From: Delftia acidovorans
GTDB taxonomy: Bacteria > Pseudomonadota > Gammaproteobacteria > Burkholderiales > Burkholderiaceae_C
Length of the DNA: 64,000 bases
Direction of reading: 5' to 3'
Assembly: GCA_031286585.1 (NCBI GenBank)
Contig: JAITUC010000052.1
Location: 1-64,000 of the forward strand
Both the position numbers and the translations under genes were made by a program. Of the stretch, positions 41,407 to 49,165 are shown in pieces. Position 1 is the first letter of the stretch; the number at the start of each line of letters is the position of its first letter. Under the pieces are notes generated by a model, which saw only the letters and a list, made by a program, of their open reading frames with translations, was not told where the DNA came from and did not search any database.

Positions 41407-44400
41407 ATGCCCACCTGCCACACCTCCAGGTCCAAGTCCGTTTCACGCATGCTGTCCATGTGGTTTGCGTTGTTCATAGGGTTGGCGATGGCACTGGCGG
41501 CTCCGGCCCATGCCGCAGTGACCTCGGGCATCATCGGCTTCGGGAGCGGCGCCGCGCCTGGCGCCTTCCTGGATGTGGCCTCGGACTACAACGGGCTTCG
41601 CTTCACCGGCCAGTGGTCCTATTTCGCTGAATTGGACCTGCGGGCAGGCACCCCGGGAATCACCACGTCCGGCGACGCCATCACCTCCACCACCCTTGAC
41701 GGCAACGCCATCATCAAGGCGGCCAATGGCACGGACCGCTTCAGCCTCGCACGGGTGAGCATCCATGCCTACGGCTCCATGAGCCAGTTCACATTCACGG
41801 GCTATCGCGGCGGCAGCCCCGTGTCCGGTGCCAGCTTGATCGTCACCAAGACGCTTCCCATGACCAAGCAATTCGTCCCTATCGATCTGAGCGCATTGGC
41901 GGATGTGGACGAAGTACGGGTATCCAACAACGCCACATTGAACGAAGGCGGCAACTTCGCCTTCGACGATCTGGCCGTCGATCCATTCCCCCCTGCCGCC
42001 CCCACGGCGACGTCACTGTCGCCCACAAGCGGCCTGGCCGCTGGCGGATATTCGGTCACCATCACCGGTACCAACTTCACCAACGTGGTCGGCAGCTCCA
42101 TCGTGACCGCTGTGAGCTTCGGCGGCGCGCCGGCGACCAGCTTCACGGTCAACAGCTCCACCCAGATCACGGCCATCGCGCCGGCAGGCTCAGGCACGGT
42201 AAACGTGACCGTCACGACGGCAGGCGGCACCAGCGTCACTGCCGCAGCCAATCAGTTCACCTATATCCCCGCGCCCACGGTGACCTCCATCTCGCCCAGC
42301 TTTGGCCCGCAGGCAGGCGGCACCAGCGTGACCATCACCGGCACCAACCTGTCCGGAGCCACGGCTGTGACCTTCGGCGGAACGCCAGCCACGGGCTACA
42401 CGGTCGACAGCGCCACCCAGATCACCACCACCTCGCCTGCGGGCACAGGCCCGGTCGATGTGCGCGTCACCACGGCGGGCGGCACCAGCGCCATCAGCGG
42501 GGCCGATCAATTCAGCTACCTGGCAACGCCCACGATCACCAGCATCGCACCCACGGCAGGCCCGCAGGCAGGCGGCACGGCGGTCACCATCACGGGCACG
42601 AACTTCATCGGCACCACGGGCGTGAACTTCGGCGTCTCGGCAGCGACCGGCTTCACGGTCGACAGCGCCACCAGCATCACGGCCACGGCGCCGCCCGGAA
42701 CGGGCACGGTGGACATCCGCGTCAGCAACACCGTCGGCACCAGCCCCGCCGTTGGCGCTGACCAGTTCACTTATGTGGCGGCACCGTCGGTCACCTCCAT
42801 TTCACCCACGGCAGGCCCCACAGGTGGCGGCACCACGGTGACTATCACCGGTACCGGCTTCTCCGCAGCCCTTCCCACTGGTGCCGTGCGCTTTGGCGGC
42901 ACGATCGCCACCTACACCATCAACAGCAACACCCAGATCACCGCCACCGCGCCCGCAGGCAGCGCCGGCACGGTTGATGTGACGGTGACCACGGTGGGCG
43001 GCACCAGCGCCACCAGCGCGGCCGACCAGTTCACCTATGTGGCCGCGCCCACGGTGACCTCCATCTCGCCCACGGCAGGACCTACCGCTGGAGGAGCCAC
43101 GGTGACCATCACCGGCACCAACCTGTCCGGCGCCACGGCCGTGACCTTCGGCGGCACGGCCGCCAGCGGCGTCACGGTCAACAGCGCCACCCAGATCACC
43201 GCCACCGCACCTGCCCAGGCCGCGGGCACGGTCGATGTGCGCGTCACCACGATGGGCGGCACCAGCGCCACCAGCGTGGCCGACCAGTTCACCTATGTGG
43301 CCATGCCCACGGTGACGTCCGTCTCGCCCACGGCAGGGCCAACCGCAGGGGGAACCTCGGTGGTCATCACCGGCACCAACTTCTCCGGCACCACCGCCGT
43401 GACCTTCGGCGGGACCGCCGCTGCGGGCTACACGGTCAACAGCGCCACCCAGATCACGGCCAACGCGCCTGCGGGAACAGGCACGGTCGATGTGCGCATC
43501 ACCACCGTGGGCGGTACCAGCGCCACCAGCACCGCCGATCAATTCACCTATGTCGCGGCGCCCACGGTGACCTCCATCTCGCCCAGCAGCGGGCCGCAGA
43601 CAGGCGGCACCACGGTGACTCTGACCGGCACCAACCTGGGCGGCGCCACGGCCGTGACCTTCGGCAGCACGGCCGCCACGGGCTTCACCGTCAACAGCGC
43701 CACGCAGATCACGGCCACATCGCCCGCAGGCACGGGCACGGTCGATGTGCGCGTCACCACCGTGGGCGGCACCAGCGCCAGCAGCACGGCCGACCAGTTC
43801 ACCTACGTGGCTGCGCCCACGGTGGCGTCCATCTCTCCCTCCAGCGGCCCGCAGACAGGCGGCACCACGGTGACTCTGACCGGCACCAACCTGGGCGGCG
43901 CCACGGCCGTGACCTTCGGCGGCACGGCCGCCACGGGCTTCACCGTCAACAGCGCCACGCAGATCACGGCCACATCGCCCGCAGGCACAGGCACGGTCGA
44001 TCTGCGCGTCACCACCGTGGGCGGCACCAGCGCCACCAGCGCGGCCGACCAGTACACCTACGTGCCCGCACCCACGGTGACTGCCGTCTTGCCCGCCAGC
44101 GGCTCTTCGCTCGGTGGCTCCACGGTCACCCTGACCGGCACGAACTTCACCGGAGCCACGGCCGTGACCTTCGGCAGCACGGCCGCCACGGGCTTCACCG
44201 TCAACAACGCCACGCAGATCACGGCCATCGCGCCCGCAGGATCGGCGGGCACGGTCAATGTGCGCGTCACCACCGCGGGCGGCACCAGCGCCACCGGCGC
44301 GGCCGACCAGTTCACCTATGTCGCCATCACGGTGACACCCGCGACGCTGGCCGGCACGCCCAAGGTAGGCGTCTCGTTCAGCGAGACCCTGACTGCCAGC

Positions 44401-45669
44401 GGCGGCGCCACGCCCTACACCTTTGCAATGGCCGGCGGCAGCACGCTGCCCGCAGGCCTGTCGCTGTCGTCCGCCGGGGTGATCAGCGGCACGCCCACGG
44501 CGGCCGGGCCCTTCAGCTTCACGGTGCAGGCGACCGACAACAGCAGCATCAGCGGCCAGCGCACCTACAGTGGCAGCGTGGCGGCAGCCGCGGTGGTGCT
44601 GACGCCAGCAGCTTCCACGCTGCCGGCCGCCAGGCTGAACACGGCCTATGCAGGGCAGACCTTCACTGCCAGCGGAGGCACGGCGCCCTACACCTACGCC
44701 AGCAGCGGCACGCTACCGACCGGAATGACGTTCAACGCCAGCACCGGTGTTCTGGGCGGCACGCCCACCGCAGCGGGAAGCTTCACCTTCACCATCACGG
44801 CCACGGACTCCTCCACGGGCACGGGTGCCCCGTTCACCTCGGGCAACACCAGCTACACCCTGGTGGTGAACTCCACCAACGCCGACCTCAGTGCCCTGGC
44901 ATTGAGCAGCGGCACGCTCGCACCGGGCTTTGGTGCAGGCACCCTGGCCTACACGGCCACCGTGCCCAACGCCAGCAGCACCATCACGGTGACAGCCACT
45001 GCAGCCGATGCGGGCGCCACGATCCTGGTCAACGGCGCAGCGGCAACCACCCCGGTGGCGCTGAATGTGGGCAGCAATACCGTGTCCATCGAAGTCACGG
45101 CGCAGGACGGCACGACCAAAAAGACCTATGTGGTGACGGTGACGCGCGAGGCCAAGCAAAGCGCCTCGGGCTCGGGTGTGGATCTGGGCATTGCCAACAG
45201 CAGCTCCACCTGCACGCTGACTGCGGCCAACTTCATCTCGCCTTCTGCCGTGGCCGGCTCGTTGGGCCCGCTGCCGGCGGCCTTCACCTATCCGCAGGCA
45301 GCCGTGGACTTCACGGCCAAGCAGTGCGCCCCCAGCAGCACGCTGACCGTGACACTGACCTTCACGTCCCCCGTGCCCGCCAATGCGCAGCTGATGAAGT
45401 ACGACGCCACCGCAACGCCCAAGTGGCAGCCCTTCACGCCCACCATCAGTGGCAACCAGGTCAGCTACACCATCGTGGACGGCGGCCTGCGCGATGACGA
45501 CAAGACGGTCAACGGCGAGTTCGTGGACCCCGTGATCCTGGCCATGCCGGCTCCCCCATCGGCACAGAGCATTCCCACGCTGGACCGCTGGGGCCTGCTG
45601 CTGCTGTCGCTGATGGCGGGAGCGGCCGGCTTCATGGGCATGGCGCGCAGACAGCGTACCGGACGGTAA
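41407..45669 (+). CDS. Giant secreted IPT/TIG-repeat protein with IPTL-CTERM sorting tail
   Basis: A 1,420-residue extracellular protein. A signal peptide (SMWFALFIGLAMALAAPAHA) is followed by an N-terminal domain of about 160 residues. Then come nine IPT/TIG beta-sandwich repeats (each about 85 residues, opening PTVTSISPTAGPTAGG), two putative-Ig (He_PIG) domains (TLPAGLSLSSAGVISGTPTA and LPTGMTFNASTGVLGGTPTA), and a cadherin-like beta sandwich ending VVTVTREA. A choice-of-anchor U-like module is next, and the last residues, IPTLDRWGLLLLSLMAGAAG with MARRQRTGR, are an IPTL-CTERM sorting signal. It probably serves adhesion or matrix binding. It follows the collar genes by 29 bases. The start is uncertain: a TTG at 41398 and ATGs at 41407 and 41449 are possible, none with a good Shine-Dalgarno. 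Confidence 0.88.
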   Translation: MPTCHTSRSKSVSRMLSMWFALFIGLAMALAAPAHAAVTSGIIGFGSGAAPGAFLDVASDYNGLRFTGQWSYFAELDLRAGTPGITTSGDAITSTTLDGNAIIKAANGTDRFSLARVSIHAYGSMSQFTFTGYRGGSPVSGASLIVTKTLPMTKQFVPIDLSALADVDEVRVSNNATLNEGGNFAFDDLAVDPFPPAAPTATSLSPTSGLAAGGYSVTITGTNFTNVVGSSIVTAVSFGGAPATSFTVNSSTQITAIAPAGSGTVNVTVTTAGGTSVTAAANQFTYIPAPTVTSISPSFGPQAGGTSVTITGTNLSGATAVTFGGTPATGYTVDSATQITTTSPAGTGPVDVRVTTAGGTSAISGADQFSYLATPTITSIAPTAGPQAGGTAVTITGTNFIGTTGVNFGVSAATGFTVDSATSITATAPPGTGTVDIRVSNTVGTSPAVGADQFTYVAAPSVTSISPTAGPTGGGTTVTITGTGFSAALPTGAVRFGGTIATYTINSNTQITATAPAGSAGTVDVTVTTVGGTSATSAADQFTYVAAPTVTSISPTAGPTAGGATVTITGTNLSGATAVTFGGTAASGVTVNSATQITATAPAQAAGTVDVRVTTMGGTSATSVADQFTYVAMPTVTSVSPTAGPTAGGTSVVITGTNFSGTTAVTFGGTAAAGYTVNSATQITANAPAGTGTVDVRITTVGGTSATSTADQFTYVAAPTVTSISPSSGPQTGGTTVTLTGTNLGGATAVTFGSTAATGFTVNSATQITATSPAGTGTVDVRVTTVGGTSASSTADQFTYVAAPTVASISPSSGPQTGGTTVTLTGTNLGGATAVTFGGTAATGFTVNSATQITATSPAGTGTVDLRVTTVGGTSATSAADQYTYVPAPTVTAVLPASGSSLGGSTVTLTGTNFTGATAVTFGSTAATGFTVNNATQITAIAPAGSAGTVNVRVTTAGGTSATGAADQFTYVAITVTPATLAGTPKVGVSFSETLTASGGATPYTFAMAGGSTLPAGLSLSSAGVISGTPTAAGPFSFTVQATDNSSISGQRTYSGSVAAAAVVLTPAASTLPAARLNTAYAGQTFTASGGTAPYTYASSGTLPTGMTFNASTGVLGGTPTAAGSFTFTITATDSSTGTGAPFTSGNTSYTLVVNSTNADLSALALSSGTLAPGFGAGTLAYTATVPNASSTITVTATAADAGATILVNGAAATTPVALNVGSNTVSIEVTAQDGTTKKTYVVTVTREAKQSASGSGVDLGIANSSSTCTLTAANFISPSAVAGSLGPLPAAFTYPQAAVDFTAKQCAPSSTLTVTLTFTSPVPANAQLMKYDATATPKWQPFTPTISGNQVSYTIVDGGLRDDDKTVNGEFVDPVILAMPAPPSAQSIPTLDRWGLLLLSLMAGAAGFMGMARRQRTGR
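43596..44050 (+). repeat. Near-identical 255-bp tandem repeats in the IPT/TIG array
   Basis: The seventh and eighth IPT/TIG units (period 255 bp, anchor GCAGACAGGCGGC at 43596 and 43851) are almost identical over about 200 bases. Older units in the same array (from 42000) have drifted. The pattern points to recent duplication or gene conversion within the array, a likely source of length variants. Confidence 0.75.
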
Positions 45670-45684
45670 GACGCGCCAAGAAGC

Positions 45685-45727
45685 AACCCGCGCTGCTGCA
45701 TGCCGGCAGCGCGGGTTTGCTTTTGGT
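45685..45727 (+). terminator. Strong intrinsic terminator of the adhesin cluster
   Basis: AACCCGCGCTGC (45685-45696) pairs with GCAGCGCGGGTT (45706-45717) around a 9-base loop, followed by TGCTTTTGG. It starts 16 bases after the adhesin stop codon, and it is the best intrinsic terminator seen in the window. Confidence 0.75.
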
Positions 45728-45766
45728 GCTCTACAGAAAGCCCCGTGGCGCGAGACAATCGCCCCC

Positions 45767-45958
45767 ATGACCACCGCGCCGATTCCCGTTTCCGCAGACC
45801 CCATGCCCCAGCCGCCCGAGCAGCCCGACCTGGACGCCTGCTGCGGCAATGGCTGCGACCCCTGCATCTTCGACAGCTATGACCTGGCCATGGACGAGTA
45901 CCGCCAGGCGTTGCGGGCCTGGAAGGCGCGCAACGAAACGCCAGCGGGCCAGGGATAG
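45767..45958 (+). CDS. Oxidoreductase-like domain protein (small Cys-rich)
   Basis: A 63-residue protein with the oxidoreductase-like domain signature CCGNGCDPCIFDSYD followed by LAMDEYRQALRAWKAR. The four clustered cysteines suggest a zinc or iron-sulfur site. The N-terminal 20 residues are Pro-rich. Its biochemical role is unknown, but the family is widespread in proteobacteria and also found in mitochondria. It is followed 5 bases after its stop by the end of the convergent RidA gene. Confidence 0.85.
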   Translation: MTTAPIPVSADPMPQPPEQPDLDACCGNGCDPCIFDSYDLAMDEYRQALRAWKARNETPAGQG

Positions 45959-45963
45959 GGCGA

Positions 45964-46434
45964 TCAGTCCACGCGGGCGATCAGGTCCAGCTCCACAGCC
46001 GCGCCCTTGGGCAGCTGCAGCACGCCCACCGAAGTGCGCGTGTGGGCACCCACGGGGCCCAGCACCCGGGCGATGAGGTCGGAGGCGCCGTCGGCCACCT
46101 CGCTTTGCTGGGTGAAGTCTGGCGCCGAGCGCACATAGACGGTGATACGTGCAACGGTGCGCACGGCATCGAGCGAGCCGGCCGCGCGCTGCACGAAGGC
46201 CAGGGCGCGCATGGCGCAGATGGCGGCGGCCGTTCTGGCCGATGCCAGGTCGATCCCGGCGCCGACCGTCCCCACGTAGAGCACTTCATCGCCCACGCGG
46301 GGGATCTGCCCGCTGACGAACAGCTGCTGGCCGTCGCGCACGACGGGGCTGTAGTTGCCGCCTATCTTGATCTCGCCATCGAAGCGGTGGCCGAGCTCAA
46401 GGGCGGCCTGGGCGAAGCGTTCATCTGCTGTCAT
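45964..46434 (-). CDS. RidA-family protein
   Basis: A 156-residue RidA/YjgF-fold protein from the ATG at 46434 (MTADERFAQ). The core matches LFVSGQIPRVGDEVLYVGTV, then ASARTAAAICAMRALAFVQ, and the C-terminal RTSVGVLQLPKGAAVELDLIA. The Arg of the loop is followed by TSVGV (consensus Arg-Xaa-Xaa-Xaa-Gly-Val), and Glu comes in the last strand. This C-terminal half is closer to the LPSIP/CMP-2 form than the RidA at 27512. It may act on imine or enamine intermediates. It lies downstream of the ABC-2 exporter genes on the same strand, perhaps by chance. Confidence 0.85.
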   Translation of the reverse strand: MTADERFAQAALELGHRFDGEIKIGGNYSPVVRDGQQLFVSGQIPRVGDEVLYVGTVGAGIDLASARTAAAICAMRALAFVQRAAGSLDAVRTVARITVYVRSAPDFTQQSEVADGASDLIARVLGPVGAHTRTSVGVLQLPKGAAVELDLIARVD

Positions 46435-46480
46435 GGTCGGGTGTCCGGAATAAGGCAAGCGCGCAGTCTACGCCGCAGCT

Positions 46481-47305
46481 TCAGCTGCCCGTGGATGCGT
46501 AATGCCTCACCCCCATGCGCCAGGCGCCCGAGGCCAGCCAGAGGAAGGCAAAGCCGGCCAGCGGCGAGAGCCAGCCCAGCCAGGCCGGTGCGCCCAGCGG
46601 GTCGGGCTTGCCCAGCACGGCCAGCGCCGGGTAGTAGGCCACGCAGGCCAGCGGCACGGCGAAGGTCAGCAGGCGGCGGAACCACTGCGCGTACAGGGCC
46701 AGGGGGTACTGGGCGGCCTCGACGCTGCCGTAGCTCAGCACATTGGCGGCTTCCAGGCTTTCCACGGTCCAGAACGACAGCGCGCCCTGCAGCACCAGGA
46801 TGCCCAGGAACAGCGCCACGCCGCCCGCCACGGCGAACAGCGCCACGGCGACGGCCTGGGGCGTCCACGCCACGGCGCCCTGGGCCGTGGCAAAGCCCAG
46901 CACCATCAGGCCCTGCAGCAGGCGGCCCAGGCGGCTGATGCGCACGTCATGGCCCATGAGCTGCAGCCACACGGGGCGCGGGCGCAGCAGCAGGCGGTCG
47001 AAGGCGCCCGTGCGCAGGAACTGCGTGCCCAGCACGTCGAAGCCCCGGCCAAGCGCATCGGCCAGGGCGAACATGCAATTCACCAGGCCATAGAACACGG
47101 CCACTTCGCCGATGCGCCAGCCCTGCACCTCGCCAAACCGGTGGAACAGCGCCCAGACGGCGATGACCTCGATGCCCGTGACCAGGAACTGGCCCAGGGT
47201 CAGCATCAGCGCCGAGGCCGGGTAGCGCGCCTGCCCGCCCAGCGAGGCCAGCGCCAGGCGCAGGAACATGGACAGCGATCCTTTTTGCTTGGCCATGGCG
47301 CTCAT
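46481..47305 (-). CDS. ABC-2 type exporter permease 2
   Basis: A 274-residue permease with about six hydrophobic helices, for example SALMLTLGQFLVTGIEVIAVW and GGVALFLGILVLQGALSFWTV. It is the third gene of an exporter trio. The ATG at 47305 overlaps the previous stop (ATGA). Two-permease ABC-2 exporters of this type (DUF990-like) export unknown lipids, polysaccharides or antibiotics. The substrate is not predictable. Confidence 0.88.
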   Translation of the reverse strand: MSAMAKQKGSLSMFLRLALASLGGQARYPASALMLTLGQFLVTGIEVIAVWALFHRFGEVQGWRIGEVAVFYGLVNCMFALADALGRGFDVLGTQFLRTGAFDRLLLRPRPVWLQLMGHDVRISRLGRLLQGLMVLGFATAQGAVAWTPQAVAVALFAVAGGVALFLGILVLQGALSFWTVESLEAANVLSYGSVEAAQYPLALYAQWFRRLLTFAVPLACVAYYPALAVLGKPDPLGAPAWLGWLSPLAGFAFLWLASGAWRMGVRHYASTGS

Positions 47306-48171
47306 CCGCCCTGCACTTCGAGGCCGCGCATGGTGCGCGCCATGGCCGCGCGGCCCAGGGCCACGATCACGGCAATCCACAGGGCTTGCAGCGCCAGGCA
47401 GGCCAGCATCTGCGCACCGGCCATCTGCCCGAAATAGATGCGCACAGGAATGTCCATCACGCCCGCCAGCGGCTGCAGCAGCAGCGCGGTCTGCCAGGCG
47501 TCGGGCATCAGCGCCAGCGGCAGCAGGTTGCCCGACAGCACGATGACCACGGGCGCGGCCAGCGTGTTGATGCCTTTTTCATTGAGTGCGGCGGCGGCCG
47601 CGACGTTGAGCAGCATCACCAGGGAGGTGGAAAGCAGCAGCGCCAGCAGCATGGAGGCGGCAAAGCCCAGGCCTGCGGCCCAGCCGGCCGGCGGCTGCCA
47701 GCCCCAGGCGCCCAGCCCCATCAGCGGCAGGGCCAGCCCTGCGAACGCCACCATCAGCGCCACGCGCGGCAGCACGCGCGCGGCGATCCAGCCAGCCGAG
47801 CGCACGAACCACAGCGCATAGGCATCCACGGGCCGCAGCCGGTCATAGGCGATGGCGCCCGTGCGCACGGCCAGGGCCACGTCGGGATCGCCGCTCCAGG
47901 GCAGCAGCGCGAACAGGCCCTGCGCCACCCAGGTGTAGGTGATGGCGTGCTCCAGCGAAATCGGCGCGCCGGCCGATGCCGAGGCGCTGCCGTAGAACGC
48001 AGCCAGCACCATGGTCTTGATGGCGCCCCACCAGCACTGCGTGGCAAAGCCCGCGTAGGCGGCCGTGCGGTACTGCAGCATCAGCAGGAAGCGCGAGGCG
48101 AAGGCGGCCTGGTAGGGGCGCAGCAGGTGTTGCAGGCGGTGCAGGCGGTGCAGCCGTTGGTGCGTTCCCAT
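47302..48171 (-). CDS. ABC-2 type exporter permease 1
   Basis: A 289-residue permease with six predicted helices. The N-terminus (MGTHQRLHRLHRLQHLL) carries a short His/Leu/Arg repeat from a 9-bp tandem duplication (GTGCAGGCG). Hydrophobic segments include AGFATQCWWGAIKTMVLAAF and LLALLLSTSLVMLLNVAAAA. It lies 5 bases after the ATPase stop and overlaps the next permease start by four bases. Confidence 0.88.
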   Translation of the reverse strand: MGTHQRLHRLHRLQHLLRPYQAAFASRFLLMLQYRTAAYAGFATQCWWGAIKTMVLAAFYGSASASAGAPISLEHAITYTWVAQGLFALLPWSGDPDVALAVRTGAIAYDRLRPVDAYALWFVRSAGWIAARVLPRVALMVAFAGLALPLMGLGAWGWQPPAGWAAGLGFAASMLLALLLSTSLVMLLNVAAAAALNEKGINTLAAPVVIVLSGNLLPLALMPDAWQTALLLQPLAGVMDIPVRIYFGQMAGAQMLACLALQALWIAVIVALGRAAMARTMRGLEVQGG

Positions 48172-48176
48172 GGCGC

Positions 48177-49031
48177 TCAGACCTCCGAGGCACCGTGCAT
48201 GGCGTAGAAACGGGCGATCACGGCCTCGATGGCCATGTCCTGCCCCTCGTCCTCGCCTTCACCCGTGCCATCGCGCTGCGCCGCCACCACCTGGGCCCGC
48301 AGCGCATCGACCGCGCAGTCGGCCAGCACGCGGCCATGGCCGATGACGATGACGCGCCGCGCCAGCGCCTCGATGTCGTGCATGTCATGCGTGGTCAGCA
48401 GCACCGTGGTGCCGCGCTCGCGGTTGGCGCGCAGCACGAACTCGCGCACGGCCAGCTTGGAGGGCGCGTCCAGGCCGATGGTGGGCTCGTCCAGGAACAG
48501 GATCTCGGGCTCGTGCAGCAGGGCCGCCGCAATCTCGGCGCGCATGCGCTGGCCCAGGGACAGCTGGCGCACGGGCTGGTCCAGCAGCCGCTCCAGGCTC
48601 AGCATGGCCACCAGCTCATCGCGGGTTCGCGCAAAGCGCAGCGGATCGACGCGGTACAGGTCGCGCAGCAGGTTGAAGCCGTCGCCCACGGGCAGGTCCC
48701 ACCACAGCTGCGAGCGCTGCCCGAAGACCACGCCGATGCGGCCCACATGGCGCTGGCGGTCGGCGAAGGGGTCGCGCCCGTCCACCTCCACGCGCCCGCC
48801 ATCGGGCCGCAGAATGCCCGACAGGATCTTGATGGTGGTGGATTTGCCCGCCCCGTTGGGGCCGATGAAGCCCAGCAGCTCGCCACGCTCCAGCGCAAAC
48901 GACACGCCCTCCAGCGCCTGCACAGTGCGATGGCGCGGGCGCACCAGCGCGCGCAGCGCACCCATCACGCCGGGGTCGCGCTCATGGATGCGGTAGGTCT
49001 TGCGGAGGTCGTGGACGAGGATCTGGGGCAT
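48177..49031 (-). CDS. ABC-2 type exporter ATP-binding protein
   Basis: A 284-residue ABC ATPase with Walker A GPNGAGKST (about residues 58-66), the signature LSLGQRMR, Walker B EILFLDEPTIGLDAP, and the H-loop TTHDMHDIE. The LSLGQRMR in place of LSGGQ is characteristic of a subclass of ABC-2 exporters. The first gene of the trio starts at 49031 and is divergent from the KefC-like gene at 49166 over 134 bp. Confidence 0.93.
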   Translation of the reverse strand: MPQILVHDLRKTYRIHERDPGVMGALRALVRPRHRTVQALEGVSFALERGELLGFIGPNGAGKSTTIKILSGILRPDGGRVEVDGRDPFADRQRHVGRIGVVFGQRSQLWWDLPVGDGFNLLRDLYRVDPLRFARTRDELVAMLSLERLLDQPVRQLSLGQRMRAEIAAALLHEPEILFLDEPTIGLDAPSKLAVREFVLRANRERGTTVLLTTHDMHDIEALARRVIVIGHGRVLADCAVDALRAQVVAAQRDGTGEGEDEGQDMAIEAVIARFYAMHGASEV

Positions 49032-49130
49032 GGCGCTGGGCGCAGAGGTGAGCGCAGAGGGGGCGCGATTCTACACAGGACCGGGCTTTGCTATCCTGCG
49101 CGCAAATTCGCGGATGGAAATCCGCCTTGC

Positions 49131-49150
49131 CGCACGCACGCACGCACGCA
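49131..49150 (+). repeat. Tetranucleotide repeat (CGCA)5 in the antiporter leader
   Basis: Five copies of CGCA lie between the likely promoter and the Shine-Dalgarno AAAGGAAAC of the antiporter at 49166. The tract sits outside the coding region. Slipped-strand changes could alter spacing and translation, but five units is short for efficient phase variation. Confidence 0.5.
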
Positions 49151-49165
49151 CAAAGGAAACACAAC

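Noticed and set aside
42000..44330. CRISPR-like regular repeat array
   Set aside because: The 255-bp period encodes in-frame IPT/TIG protein domains; there are no short direct repeats with unique spacers.
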